Shown here one piece after another: positions 52,173-61,574 of a stretch of 64,000 nucleotides of DNA (position 1 is its first letter; the number at the start of each line of letters is the position of its first letter). The translations under genes and the position numbers were made by a program. The stretch spans positions 1 to 64,000 of the forward strand of contig NZ_JAYXIH010000005.1 in assembly GCF_036016755.1 (NCBI RefSeq), in the 5' to 3' direction. Source of the DNA: Aurantimonas coralicida_A. Lineage in GTDB: Bacteria > Pseudomonadota > Alphaproteobacteria > Rhizobiales > Rhizobiaceae. The notes under the pieces were generated by a model. It did not search any database. It was not told the origin of the DNA and saw nothing but the letters and a program-made list of their open reading frames with translations.

Positions 52173-53224
52173 GCGGCCGCAGCGCCCCAACCCATGAACT
52201 GCACGACGAAGGCGACGATCACCACCATTGCGAGCGAGATCGGCAGGAACACCTTCCAGCCAAGCCGCATCAACTGGTCGTAGCGGTAGCGGGGCACGAA
52301 GGCCTTGACCATCGCGAACATGAAGAACACCAGCGCGACCTTGGCAAGGAACCAGATCACGCCCGGAACCCAGGTGAACGGTACGAAGTTGAAGGGCGGC
52401 AGCCATCCGCCGAGGAAGAGGATCGTCGTCAGCGCGCACATCAGCGTAATCGCCGCGTACTCGCCGAGCATGAACATCATGTATGGCGTCGAGCCATACT
52501 CGACCATGAAGCCGGCGACGAGTTCCGATTCGGCCTCCGGCAGATCGAAGGGCGGCCGGTTCGTCTCGGCCAGCGCCGAGATGAAGAATACGATGAACAT
52601 CGGGAACAGGCCGAGCCAGTGCCAGTCGAGGAAGGTGTTCGGCAGGCCGGCCATGGTGCCGAGTCCGGTCTGCTGGGCCAAAACGATGTCGGTGAGATTG
52701 AGAGAGCCGACGGCCAAAAGCACAGTGACGATAACGAAGCCGATCGAGACCTCATAGGAAACCATCTGCGCGGCGGACCGCAACGCGCCGAGAAAGGCAT
52801 ATTTCGAGTTCGACGCCCAACCGCCCATGATGACGCCATAGACCTCCAGCGAGGAGATCGCGAAGACGTAGAGGATGCCGATATTGATGTCTGCGATCAC
52901 CCACCCGTCGGCGACCGGCACCACCGCGAAGGTGGCGAGCGCCAGCGTCACGGCGACCAGCGGCGCGAGCAGGAACACGACCTTGTCCGCGCTGGCCGGG
53001 ATCACCGGTTCCTTCAGCACGAATTTCAACAGGTCGGCGAAGGACTGGAACAGCCCCCAAGGACCGACGACATTGGGTCCGCGGCGCATCTGGACCGCCG
53101 CCCAGATCTTGCGGTCCGCCAAAAGGATATAGGCGACCAGGACGAGCAGAACGACGAGGAACAGAAGGCTCTGCGCCAGAATGATCAGGCCCGGCCAGAC
53201 ATAGAGGGAGAAGAATTCAGCCAC
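52169..53224 (-). CDS. nuoH: NADH-quinone oxidoreductase subunit H
   Basis: 351 residues, eight helices. The quinone-cavity motifs are intact: ADRKIWAAVQMRRGPNVVGPWGL and ALAETNRPPFDLPEAESELVAGF. It serves as the reference for the shortened NuoH-like copy at 24909-25832. Confidence 0.96.
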   Translation of the reverse strand: MAEFFSLYVWPGLIILAQSLLFLVVLLVLVAYILLADRKIWAAVQMRRGPNVVGPWGLFQSFADLLKFVLKEPVIPASADKVVFLLAPLVAVTLALATFAVVPVADGWVIADINIGILYVFAISSLEVYGVIMGGWASNSKYAFLGALRSAAQMVSYEVSIGFVIVTVLLAVGSLNLTDIVLAQQTGLGTMAGLPNTFLDWHWLGLFPMFIVFFISALAETNRPPFDLPEAESELVAGFMVEYGSTPYMMFMLGEYAAITLMCALTTILFLGGWLPPFNFVPFTWVPGVIWFLAKVALVFFMFAMVKAFVPRYRYDQLMRLGWKVFLPISLAMVVIVAFVVQFMGWGAAAA

Positions 53225-53237
53225 TGCCAGCCGTCCT

Positions 53238-55313
53238 TTATTCTGCCGCTTCGAGGTGCTCGGCGATTGCGAGCTGCGAGCACTCGGCCATCACCTTCGA
53301 CGCGCGGGCGATCGGGTTGGTCAGGTAGAAGTCGCCGATATTCGACGCGAACATTCCAGTGCCCAGCGATTTCGCGCGATCGGCCAGTCCGGTGATGACC
53401 GCCGGGTCGGCCGACTCGATCCGATCCGACCGCATGAAGGCGTGCGACTGATACAGTTCGCGCCGCAGCGCCGCAAGCGAATCGAACGGCAGCGTTTTGC
53501 CGAGAACGGCGGACAGCGCCCGGATGATCGCCCAGTCCTCGCGCGCGTCGCCGGGCGGGAAGGATGCCCGGCTGCCAGTCTGCGCCCTGCCCTCGACATT
53601 GACCCAGGTCCCCGATTTCTCGGTGTAGGCCGCGCCCGGCAGGATCACGTCGGCGCGGTGCGCGCCCCGATCCCCATGGGTGCCGATGTAGACGACGAAG
53701 GGCCCGGCTGCGATCTCGATCTCGTCGGCACCGAGATTGAACAGCACGTCGACCTCGCCTTCGCCCATCTGGGCTGTGGTCTTGCCGCTCTCACCCGGCA
53801 CGAAGCCGATATCGAGGCCGCCGACCCGCGAGGCCGCAGAATGCAGGACGTTGAAGCCGTTCCAGCCCTCGGTGATGGCTCCGATTTCGCGCGCCAGCGC
53901 GGCGATCGAGGCCAGCACATCCGCACCGTTCTCGCCGGCGAGCGCGCCCTGACCGACGATGATCATCGGGCGCTCGGCGCCTTTCAGCGTATCGAAGAAG
54001 CCGCGATTGGCGCCGCCCAGATCGGACAACGTCTCGGTGCCGGCGCCGAGATAGGTGGTTTCGTAGCGCAGATCGACATTCTCGCCGATCACGCCGATGG
54101 GGAAGTCGCCCATGCGCCAACGCTTGCGGATGCGGGCGTTGAGGACGGAGGCCTCGAAGCGCGGATTGGCGCCGACGATCAGCAATGCATCGGCATTCTC
54201 GATACCGGCGATCGTCGTGTTGAACAGGTAGGAGGCGCGGCCGCCGGCCGGATTAAGCTTGGCGCCGTCCTGGCGGCAGTCGAGATTGGTCGAGCCGAGC
54301 TCGCCGATCAGGCGCTTCAGCGCCCACATCTCCTCGACGGCGGCGAGATCGCCCGCGATCGCGCCGAGTCGCGCACCCTCGACGCCAACGACCTTGGCCT
54401 TGATCGCGGCGAAGGCCTCCTGCCAGCTCGCCGGACGCAGGCGGCCGTTCTCGCGCACATAGGGCTTGTCGAGACGCTGGGTCCGCAGGCCGTCCCAGAC
54501 GAAGCGGGTCTTGTCGGAGATCCACTCCTCGTTGATCTCCTCGTTGATGCGCGGAAGAATCCGCATGACCTCGCGACCGCGCGTATCGACGCGGATCGCC
54601 GATCCGACGGCATCCATCACGTCGATCGTCTCGGTCTTGGTCAGCTCCCACGGCCGCGCCTGGAATGCGTAGGGCCGCGAGGTCAGCGCGCCGACCGGGC
54701 ACAGATCGATGACGTTGCCCTGCAGCTCCGACGTCATCGCCTGCTCGAGGAAGGTGGTGATCTCGGCATCCTCGCCGCGGCCGATGAGGCCCAGCTCGGA
54801 AATGCCGGCGACCTCGGTGGTGAAGCGGACGCAGCGCGTGCAGTGGATGCAGCGCGTCATGATCGTCTTGACCAGCGGGCCGATATATTTGTCCTCGACC
54901 GCGCGCTTGTTCTCCCGATAGCGCGACGAATCGACACCAAAGGCCATCGCCTGGTCCTGCAGGTCGCATTCGCCGCCCTGATCGCAGATCGGGCAGTCCA
55001 GCGGATGGTTGATCAGCAGGAACTCCATCACGCCTTCGCGGGCCTTCTTGACCATCGGCGTGTTGGTGAAGACCTCCGGCAATTCGCCGTTTGGTCCCGG
55101 CCGCATATCGCGGACACCCATGGCGCAGGAGGCGGTGGGCTTCGGCGGTCCGCCCTTCACCTCGACGAGGCACATGCGGCAATTGCCGGCGATCGACAGC
55201 CGTTCATGGAAGCAGAAGCGCGGAATCTCGGCCCCCGCCTCCTCCGCCGCCTGCAGCAGCGTGTAGTGGTCCGGGACCTCGATCTCTTTGCCGTCGACTT
55301 TGAGTTTGGTCAT
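53238..55313 (-). CDS. nuoG: NADH-quinone oxidoreductase subunit G
   Basis: 691 residues from the ATG at 55313. N-terminal [2Fe-2S] cluster CFHERLSIAGNCRMC, the His-ligated N5 region HPLDCPICDQGGECDLQD, the MTRCIHCTRCVRF cluster block, then the molybdopterin-like (non-catalytic) domain. The start is chosen because KLKVDGKEIEVPDHYTLLQA is the family N-terminus; the frame runs upstream into nuoF without homology. Confidence 0.95.
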   Translation of the reverse strand: MTKLKVDGKEIEVPDHYTLLQAAEEAGAEIPRFCFHERLSIAGNCRMCLVEVKGGPPKPTASCAMGVRDMRPGPNGELPEVFTNTPMVKKAREGVMEFLLINHPLDCPICDQGGECDLQDQAMAFGVDSSRYRENKRAVEDKYIGPLVKTIMTRCIHCTRCVRFTTEVAGISELGLIGRGEDAEITTFLEQAMTSELQGNVIDLCPVGALTSRPYAFQARPWELTKTETIDVMDAVGSAIRVDTRGREVMRILPRINEEINEEWISDKTRFVWDGLRTQRLDKPYVRENGRLRPASWQEAFAAIKAKVVGVEGARLGAIAGDLAAVEEMWALKRLIGELGSTNLDCRQDGAKLNPAGGRASYLFNTTIAGIENADALLIVGANPRFEASVLNARIRKRWRMGDFPIGVIGENVDLRYETTYLGAGTETLSDLGGANRGFFDTLKGAERPMIIVGQGALAGENGADVLASIAALAREIGAITEGWNGFNVLHSAASRVGGLDIGFVPGESGKTTAQMGEGEVDVLFNLGADEIEIAAGPFVVYIGTHGDRGAHRADVILPGAAYTEKSGTWVNVEGRAQTGSRASFPPGDAREDWAIIRALSAVLGKTLPFDSLAALRRELYQSHAFMRSDRIESADPAVITGLADRAKSLGTGMFASNIGDFYLTNPIARASKVMAECSQLAIAEHLEAAE

Positions 55314-55326
55314 GGACCTATCCTGC

Positions 55327-56634
55327 TTATTCCGCCGCTTCGAGCACGGGCCGGCGATCGGCGTCGGCATTGCGCGAGAACTCGTCGATCCGCCGCTCGA
55401 TCTCGGCGCGGAAATGGCGCACGAGCCCCTGGATCGGCCAGGCCGCCGCATCGCCAAGCGCACAGATCGTATGGCCCTCGACCTGCTTGGTCACATCGAG
55501 CAGCATGTCGATTTCGCGCTTCTGAGCATTGCCGGTGACCATGCGCTCCATCACCCGCCACATCCAGCCGGTCCCCTCGCGGCAGGGCGTACACTGGCCG
55601 CAGCTCTCATGCTTGTAGAAATACGAGATTCGGGCGATCGCCTTCACGATGTCGGTGGAGCGATCCATGACGATGACCGCGGCGGTGCCGAGCGAGGTCT
55701 TGATGTCGCGCAGGCCGTCGAAATCCATCGGTGCGTCGATGATGTCCTCGCCCGGAACCAGCGGCACGGATGATCCGCCGGGGATGACCGCCAAGAGATT
55801 GTCCCAGCCGCCGCGAACGCCGCCGCAATGCTTCTCGATCAGTTCGCGGAAGGAGATGCCCATCGCCTCCTCCACCGTGCAGGGCCGTTCGACATGGCCG
55901 GAGACGCAGAAGAGCTTGGTGCCGGTGTTGTTCTGCCGGCCGATACCGGCGAACCAACCACCGCCGCGGCGAAGAATCGTCGGCGCCACCGCGATCGACT
56001 CGACGTTGTTCACCGTGGTCGGGCAGCCGTACAGCCCGACATTGGCCGGGAACGGCGGCTTGAGGCGCGGTTGGCCCTTCTTGCCTTCCAGGCTTTCCAG
56101 CAGCGCGGTTTCCTCACCGCAGATGTAGGCGCCGGCGCCGTGATGGACGACGATGTCGTAGTCCCAGCCGCACTTGTTGTTCTTGCCGAGCAGTCCCGCC
56201 TCGTAGCATTCGTCGATGGCCCGCTGCAGTGCCTGACGCTCGCGGATATATTCGCCGCGAACGTAGATGTAACAGGCGTGCGCGCCCATCGCGAAACCGG
56301 CGATGACGCAACCCTCGATCAGCGTGAACGGGTCGTTCCGCATGATCTCCCGGTCCTTGCAGGTCCCCGGCTCGGATTCGTCGGCGTTGATGACGAGATA
56401 ATGCGGGCGCTCGCCGGGCTCCTTCGGCATGAACGACCATTTGAGCCCGGTCGGGAAGCCGGCGCCGCCACGCCCGCGCAGGCCCGACTCCTTCATCTCG
56501 TTGATGATCCAGTCGCGGCCCTTGCCGATGATGTCGGCCGTTCCGTCGAAATGCCCGCGCTTCATCGCGGCCTTCAGGCTTTTGTCCCGGAGGCCGTAAA
56601 TGTTCGTGAAAATGCGGTCCTTGTCCTGAAGCAT
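55327..56634 (-). CDS. nuoF: NADH-quinone oxidoreductase subunit F
   Basis: 435 residues, the NADH/FMN-binding subunit. GLRGRGGAGFPTGLKWSF is the NADH-binding motif, and the N3 cluster cysteines are in ESCGQCTPCREG and the distal C of HTICALGDAAAW. Thirteen bases separate it from nuoG. Confidence 0.96.
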   Translation of the reverse strand: MLQDKDRIFTNIYGLRDKSLKAAMKRGHFDGTADIIGKGRDWIINEMKESGLRGRGGAGFPTGLKWSFMPKEPGERPHYLVINADESEPGTCKDREIMRNDPFTLIEGCVIAGFAMGAHACYIYVRGEYIRERQALQRAIDECYEAGLLGKNNKCGWDYDIVVHHGAGAYICGEETALLESLEGKKGQPRLKPPFPANVGLYGCPTTVNNVESIAVAPTILRRGGGWFAGIGRQNNTGTKLFCVSGHVERPCTVEEAMGISFRELIEKHCGGVRGGWDNLLAVIPGGSSVPLVPGEDIIDAPMDFDGLRDIKTSLGTAAVIVMDRSTDIVKAIARISYFYKHESCGQCTPCREGTGWMWRVMERMVTGNAQKREIDMLLDVTKQVEGHTICALGDAAAWPIQGLVRHFRAEIERRIDEFSRNADADRRPVLEAAE

Positions 56635-56654
56635 CTAGTGTCTCCTCGTCCGCA

Positions 56655-58115
56655 TCATTCGCGGCCCGGAGCGCTGGCAGCCGCGCCCTGCAGGGCCTTG
56701 GCCTGGGCGGTCCAGCCGTCACGAACGGCGCGGCCACGGAAATTCAGATAATCGTCGACCCAGACAAGCTCGGACTCCCGCCATTTTGCGATCTGCCGGA
56801 GATGAAAGACCCCGAGTTCGTTCAACTTGGCCTCTATCACCGGACCGATGCCCTTGATCTGCTTCAGATCGTCCGGCGTGCCCTCCGGCGCGCTCAGGAG
56901 ACCTGCGGGCTTCTCGCCGGGTTGGCTCGCCTGCGCGGCAATTCCTGCGGCGGCCCCATCCATGGGCCCGGAACTGGTATCGGAGGTCGTCCGGCGCTGG
57001 CCCTCCAGCTTTGCGCCGCCGTCTTTTCCGGAGAGATCGATCGTCGCGTCTGTGGCGCCCGGCTCTTTGGACTTATCGCTCGGAGTCAGCGCGACGTCCG
57101 GGACCGTCGCCGCGCGGGCAGCGGCTTCCTTCCGGCGGAGCGTCCCGCCGGTCGGCGCCGTGGCTGCCGGCGTGTCAGCCGAAACCTGATCGGCTTCGGC
57201 GGCGTCTCGCTGGGCTTCTCCGGTCGCGCCGTCGACGGCTCCGCCGGTACGGCCCGAGCCCGGTCGATGGCCGTTGGCGACCAGATCGTCACTGACTTGC
57301 TTCTCGGCCGATGGCGGCGTCTTGTCGCCGCTGGCTTTGCCCGGGGCCGCGATGGTCGGATCGGTTTCCGCAGCGTCCGTGTTCGGCCGGCCGGCATTGG
57401 AAGCGGCGGTGGAGATAGCCTGCCCACCCGCCTTACCGCGCGCCGGCGCGGATGCCTCGGACGCCCGAGGCTTATCAGCCGGCAAATCCTTGATCAGATC
57501 GTCGTAATCGCCAGTCAGGCTCGTCAGACCGCCGATCGGAGCCGACAGATGGCGTCCGTTCTGCGGTCCCGGCTCGACTTCCCCGCCGCGCCCCGCCTCG
57601 AAAAGATCGATGATCTCCTCAAGTCGCTCCGGCGTCAGATCCTCATACGTATCCTCGGAGACCATGACCATCGGCGCGTTGACGCAGGCGCCGAGGCACT
57701 CGACCTCTTCCCACGACAGCGTTCCCGACTCGTTGGCATGGAAGGGTTCGGGATGGATCTTCGACCGGCAGACGGCTTTCAAATCCTCCGCGCCGCGCAA
57801 CATGCAGGGCGTCGTACCGCAAACCTGGACATGCGCCCTTGTTCCGACCGGCTTCAACTGAAACTGAGTGTAGAAGGTCGCGACCTCGAGCACGCGGATC
57901 AAGGGCATCGCCAGCATGTCGGCGATATGGACGATCGCGGACTTGGTGACCCAGCCTTCTTGTTCCTGTGCGCGCATCAGAAGAGGAATCACTGCCGACT
58001 GCTGACGACCCTCCGGATATTTACGGATCGTCGCCTGTGCCCAAGCCGTGTTTTCGTCGTTGAAGGCGAAGCTCTTGGGCTGGATGGCATCTTCCGCGAG
58101 ACGTCTGACAGACAT
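56655..58115 (-). CDS. nuoE: NADH-quinone oxidoreductase subunit E with long C-terminal extension
   Basis: 486 residues against about 160-200 for a plain NuoE. The thioredoxin-like [2Fe-2S] domain fills residues 1-180, with ligands Cys99, Cys104, Cys140 and Cys144. From about 185 comes an Ala/Pro/Gly/Thr-rich low-complexity linker, and from about 412 a helix-hairpin-helix-like module (LKQIKGIGPVIEAKLNELGV). Rhizobial NuoE proteins often carry such tails; this one is among the longer kinds, in my judgement. The 179 bp up to nuoD contain only an imperfect hairpin (58214-58240). Confidence 0.92.
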   Translation of the reverse strand: MSVRRLAEDAIQPKSFAFNDENTAWAQATIRKYPEGRQQSAVIPLLMRAQEQEGWVTKSAIVHIADMLAMPLIRVLEVATFYTQFQLKPVGTRAHVQVCGTTPCMLRGAEDLKAVCRSKIHPEPFHANESGTLSWEEVECLGACVNAPMVMVSEDTYEDLTPERLEEIIDLFEAGRGGEVEPGPQNGRHLSAPIGGLTSLTGDYDDLIKDLPADKPRASEASAPARGKAGGQAISTAASNAGRPNTDAAETDPTIAAPGKASGDKTPPSAEKQVSDDLVANGHRPGSGRTGGAVDGATGEAQRDAAEADQVSADTPAATAPTGGTLRRKEAAARAATVPDVALTPSDKSKEPGATDATIDLSGKDGGAKLEGQRRTTSDTSSGPMDGAAAGIAAQASQPGEKPAGLLSAPEGTPDDLKQIKGIGPVIEAKLNELGVFHLRQIAKWRESELVWVDDYLNFRGRAVRDGWTAQAKALQGAAASAPGRE

Positions 58116-58294
58116 CGGACCTCGGCTCTAGAAGCGGTTCTACATGCGATATTGCGGTGCGTTCTATCACACGATCGGCAAAAGGCCAGTGGCTTTAAGC
58201 CGTATGATTCCTCCGTCGCCCGATTGTCCGGGCGGCGACGATTCAGATGTCCAGAAGTGGCTCGACGCTGACAATCGGCGGTGCCCGATCGTGA

Positions 58295-59485
58295 TCAGCG
58301 GTCGACCTCACCAAAGACGATATCAAGCGAGCCGAGAATAGCCGAGACATCGGCGAGCATGTGCCCCCTGCACATCACGTCCATCGCCTGGAGGTGGGCG
58401 AAGCCCGGCGCCTTGATCTTGCAGCGATGCGGCTTGTTGGTCCCGTCCGCGACCAGATAGACGCCGAATTCGCCCTTTGGCGCCTCGACTGCGGCATAGA
58501 CCTCGCCCGCCGGCACATGAAAGCCCTCGGTGTAGAGCTTGAAGTGATGGATGAGCGCTTCCATCGAACGCTTCATCTGGCCACGCGACGGCGGGACGAC
58601 TTTGCCTTCGGCCGACGAGACCGGGCCGACTCGCTCGGGACCCGACAGCAGCTCGATGCACTGCTTCATGATCTTCACCGATTCGCGCATCTCGACCATA
58701 CGAATGAGATAGCGGTCGTAGCAGTCGCCGTTCTTGCCGATGGGGATGTCGAAATCCATCTCGTCGTAGCACTCGTAGGGCTGCGACTTGCGCAAATCCC
58801 AAGCCGCGCCCGAGCCGCGTACCATCACGCCAGAGAAGCCGAGCGCCCAGGCATCGTCGAGGCCGATGACGCCGATGTCGACATTGCGCTGCTTGAAGAT
58901 GCGGTTGTCGGTCAGCAGGCCTTCGATGTCGTCGCAGACCTTCAGGAACGGATCGCACCAGGCACCAATGTCGTCGACGAGCTGCTGCGGCAAGTCCTGG
59001 TGCACGCCGCCCGGCCGGAAATAGGCCGCATGCATGCGCGAGCCGGACGCGCGTTCATAGAACACCATCAGCTTCTCGCGCTCCTCGAAACCCCAGAGCG
59101 GCGGCGTCAGTGCGCCGACGTCCATGGCCTGGGTCGTCACGTTGAGAAGATGCGAGAGAATGCGGCCGATTTCGCTATAGAGCACCCGAATCAGCTGACC
59201 GCGCCGGGGCACACTGACCTCCGCCAGCCGCTCGATGGCGAGACAGAAGGCATGCTCCTGGTTCATCGGCGCGACATAGTCGAGCCGGTCGAAATAGGGA
59301 ATCGCCTGGAGATAGGTCTTGTGTTCGATCAGCTTCTCGGTGCCGCGATGCAAAAGCCCGATATGCGGATCGACCCGCTTCACCACCTCGCCGTCGAGTT
59401 CCAGGACCAGCCGAAGAACGCCGTGGGCGGCCGGGTGCTGCGGCCCGAAATTGATGTTGAAATTGCGGACGTCGATCTCGGCCAT
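58295..59485 (-). CDS. nuoD: NADH-quinone oxidoreductase subunit D
   Basis: 396 residues, 49-kDa-type quinone-site subunit. FGPQHPAAHG carries His17 and His21, and FDRLDY carries Tyr70, the quinone ligands known from complex I structures (His/Tyr pairs in Thermus and Yarrowia). It is separate from nuoC, as usual for alphaproteobacteria, but a GFA gene is inserted between the two. Confidence 0.96.
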   Translation of the reverse strand: MAEIDVRNFNINFGPQHPAAHGVLRLVLELDGEVVKRVDPHIGLLHRGTEKLIEHKTYLQAIPYFDRLDYVAPMNQEHAFCLAIERLAEVSVPRRGQLIRVLYSEIGRILSHLLNVTTQAMDVGALTPPLWGFEEREKLMVFYERASGSRMHAAYFRPGGVHQDLPQQLVDDIGAWCDPFLKVCDDIEGLLTDNRIFKQRNVDIGVIGLDDAWALGFSGVMVRGSGAAWDLRKSQPYECYDEMDFDIPIGKNGDCYDRYLIRMVEMRESVKIMKQCIELLSGPERVGPVSSAEGKVVPPSRGQMKRSMEALIHHFKLYTEGFHVPAGEVYAAVEAPKGEFGVYLVADGTNKPHRCKIKAPGFAHLQAMDVMCRGHMLADVSAILGSLDIVFGEVDR

Positions 59486-59487
59486 GT

Positions 59488-59910
59488 CTAGCTATCCTGC
59501 CCGGCAGCGAAGGCTGCCACGACTTCCGCCCCGGTCATCTTACGCGTCGCGTCGGCGAAGCGGTAAGTCTCAGGCTTCTCGTCGATAAAGATTTCCTCGG
59601 TGAACGCAAAGCGCGATGCATCGTCGAAGCTCTGCATGGAAACGGCCACGTGACCGCCGTCCCGCAGTCGCCAGAGGAGACTCGACCCGCAGCTCTTGCA
59701 GAACAGACGCTCGGCCCAGTCCGACGAAACATAGACGCCGAATTGCGTCGTGTCCTCGATCGCCACATCCGTGCAAGGAACGGCCATAAAAACACCACCG
59801 CTCCACTTCTGGCACATGCGGCAATGACAGACATCCATTTCCATTTTTTGCGGAACCGCCGAGAATCGCGCCGCGCCGCACAGACATCCGCCGGGTAATG
59901 CCTCACTCAT
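59488..59910 (-). CDS. GFA-family zinc protein inserted between nuoC and nuoD
   Basis: 140 residues with all cysteine pairs of the GFA fold: CLCGAARF, CHCRMCQKWSG and CKSCGSSLLW. It lies ten bases after nuoC and two bases before nuoD, so it must be transcribed with the nuo operon. No role in complex I is known to me for this family. Sequence differs clearly from the GFA protein at 11068-11520, so it is not a recent duplication. Confidence 0.85.
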   Translation of the reverse strand: MSEALPGGCLCGAARFSAVPQKMEMDVCHCRMCQKWSGGVFMAVPCTDVAIEDTTQFGVYVSSDWAERLFCKSCGSSLLWRLRDGGHVAVSMQSFDDASRFAFTEEIFIDEKPETYRFADATRKMTGAEVVAAFAAGQDS

Positions 59911-59920
59911 ATCTTCGGCC

Positions 59921-60529
59921 TCAGCTCGGTTTAGCCTTCTCGTCGCCCGGCAAGACGTATTCCGTTCCCTCCCACGGAGAGAGGAAGTCGAAATTGCGAA
60001 ACTCCTGCCTGAGTTCGACCGGCTCGTAGACCACCTGCTTCTTCTCCTCGTCGTAACGCACCTCGACGAAGCCGGTCAGCGGGAAGTCCTTGCGCAGCGG
60101 ATGCCCCTCGAAGCCGTAATCGGTGAGGATGCGGCGAAGGTCGGGATGACCGGTGAACAGAATGCCGTAGAAATCATAGGCCTCGCGCTCGAACCAGTCG
60201 GACCCGGCGAAAACGTCGCAGATAGACGGGACGGGATCGTCCTCCCCGACCCGCACCTTTACCCGGATGCGCTGATTCTGCCGCGGCGACAGCAAGTGGT
60301 AGACGACATCGAAACGCTTCTCCCGCTCCAGATAATCCACCCCGCAAATATCCGTGAGATTGACGAACTGGGTCTGCGGATCGTCGCGCAGGAATGTCAG
60401 CACGCTCAAGATAGCCCCGGGCGCGACGACCAGCGTCAGCTCACCATACGCCATCTGGTGCTCGATGAGGCTTTCGCCCAGCGTTTCGACCACGTAGTCG
60501 GCCAAATCCTCGGTCGCGAATTCGCGCAT
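59921..60529 (-). CDS. nuoC: NADH-quinone oxidoreductase subunit C
   Basis: 202 residues from the ATG at 60529, the 30-kDa-type subunit: ICGVDYLEREKRFDVVYHLLS and DWFEREAYDFYGILFTGHPDLRRILTDYGF are its signatures. The longer upstream frame overlaps nuoB without homology. It ends ten bases before the inserted GFA gene. Confidence 0.95.
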   Translation of the reverse strand: MREFATEDLADYVVETLGESLIEHQMAYGELTLVVAPGAILSVLTFLRDDPQTQFVNLTDICGVDYLEREKRFDVVYHLLSPRQNQRIRVKVRVGEDDPVPSICDVFAGSDWFEREAYDFYGILFTGHPDLRRILTDYGFEGHPLRKDFPLTGFVEVRYDEEKKQVVYEPVELRQEFRNFDFLSPWEGTEYVLPGDEKAKPS

Positions 60530-60543
60530 CACAATCGTCAACC

Positions 60544-61122
60544 TCAGCGCTCGATGGTGCCGGTGCGGCGGATTTTCTTTTGCAGCAGAAGCACTCCGTA
60601 AAGCAGCGCCTCGGCGGTCGGCGGACAACCGGGAACGTAAATGTCGACCGGCACGATCCGGTCGCAGCCGCGGACCACGGAATAGGAGTAGTGATAATAG
60701 CCCCCGCCATTGGCGCAGGAGCCCATGGAGATGACATAACGCGGCTCCGGCATCTGGTCGTAGACCTTGCGCAGCGCGGGCGCCATCTTGTTGGTCAACG
60801 TGCCGGCAACGATCATCACATCGGATTGGCGCGGCGAGGCCCGCGGCGCGAAGCCAAATCGTTCGGCGTCGTAGCGCGGCATCGACATCTGCATCATCTC
60901 GACGGCGCAGCAGGCGAGACCGAAGGTCATCCACATCAGCGAGCCGGTCCGGGCCCACTGGATGAGATCGTCGGTCGAGGTGACCAGGAAGCCCTTGTCG
61001 GCCAGCTCATTGTTGATGTCGGTGACAAACGGGTCATGCGTGGGGGCGACGGCGCCCGCGCTCGCAACCCCGGTCGAGGGCGCGTGCGCCACGAGCGGCC
61101 GGAAACCGTCACTCAATCCCAT
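60544..61122 (-). CDS. nuoB: NADH-quinone oxidoreductase subunit B
   Basis: 192 residues. The N2 cluster ligands are Cys71-Cys72 (GLACCAVEMM), Cys136 (MGSCANGGGYY) and Cys166 (VPGCPPTAEAL). The ATG at 61122 overlaps the nuoA stop by ten bases; a longer start at 61143 is possible. It is the reference for the cysteine-less NuoB segment at 23773-24912. Confidence 0.96.
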   Translation of the reverse strand: MGLSDGFRPLVAHAPSTGVASAGAVAPTHDPFVTDINNELADKGFLVTSTDDLIQWARTGSLMWMTFGLACCAVEMMQMSMPRYDAERFGFAPRASPRQSDVMIVAGTLTNKMAPALRKVYDQMPEPRYVISMGSCANGGGYYHYSYSVVRGCDRIVPVDIYVPGCPPTAEALLYGVLLLQKKIRRTGTIER

Positions 61123-61478
61123 TCCAGGGCCCCTTTCTTCCACTCGTAAATGAAGCCAACCGTCAGCACCCCGAGGAAGACCATCATCGACCAGAAGCCG
61201 AACCAGCCGAGGGTCCCGAAGCTCGCGGCCCAGGGAAACAGGAACGCGACCTCCAGGTCGAAGATGATGAAAAGGATCGATACGAGGTAGAATCGCACGT
61301 CGAATTTCATTCGCGAATCATCGAAAGCGTCGAAGCCGCACTCGTAGGCGGAGAGCTTTTCGTCGTCAGGCGCCTTGAAGGCGAGCAAAAACGGCGACAC
61401 CAGAAGCGCCAGACCGATGACGAGGGCGACACCGACGAAGATGACGATCGGCAGGTAGGATGCAAGCAACTCCGGCAT
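61113..61478 (-). CDS. nuoA: NADH-quinone oxidoreductase subunit A
   Basis: 121 residues from the ATG at 61478, three helices, with SAYECGFD and RFYLVSILFIIFDLEVAFLFPW. It opens the canonical nuo operon. The upstream frame extension to 61562 has no homology. Confidence 0.95.
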   Translation of the reverse strand: MPELLASYLPIVIFVGVALVIGLALLVSPFLLAFKAPDDEKLSAYECGFDAFDDSRMKFDVRFYLVSILFIIFDLEVAFLFPWAASFGTLGWFGFWSMMVFLGVLTVGFIYEWKKGALEWD

Positions 61479-61542
61479 CTCGATATTCCAATCCCTGACG
61501 GACAGCTTGAAAATCGCGACGGTCCTGACGACGACCGCCACC

Positions 61543-61574
61543 GCATGATGCCACCGCGGCACACGGCATCATGC
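61543..61574. promoter_or_regulatory. perfect 10-bp inverted repeat upstream of nuoA
   Basis: GCATGATGCC and GGCATCATGC are exact inverted repeats separated by 12 bases, centred about 80 bp before the nuoA start. It could be an operator of a dimeric regulator or a leader hairpin. The rest of the 385 bp between nuoA and the next gene shows no other clear element. Confidence 0.5.

Noticed and set aside
53256..55538. Long plus-strand open frame opposite nuoG
   Set aside because: Antisense to an unmistakable NuoG with all its cluster motifs; the product is Arg/His/Asp-rich with no recognisable fold.
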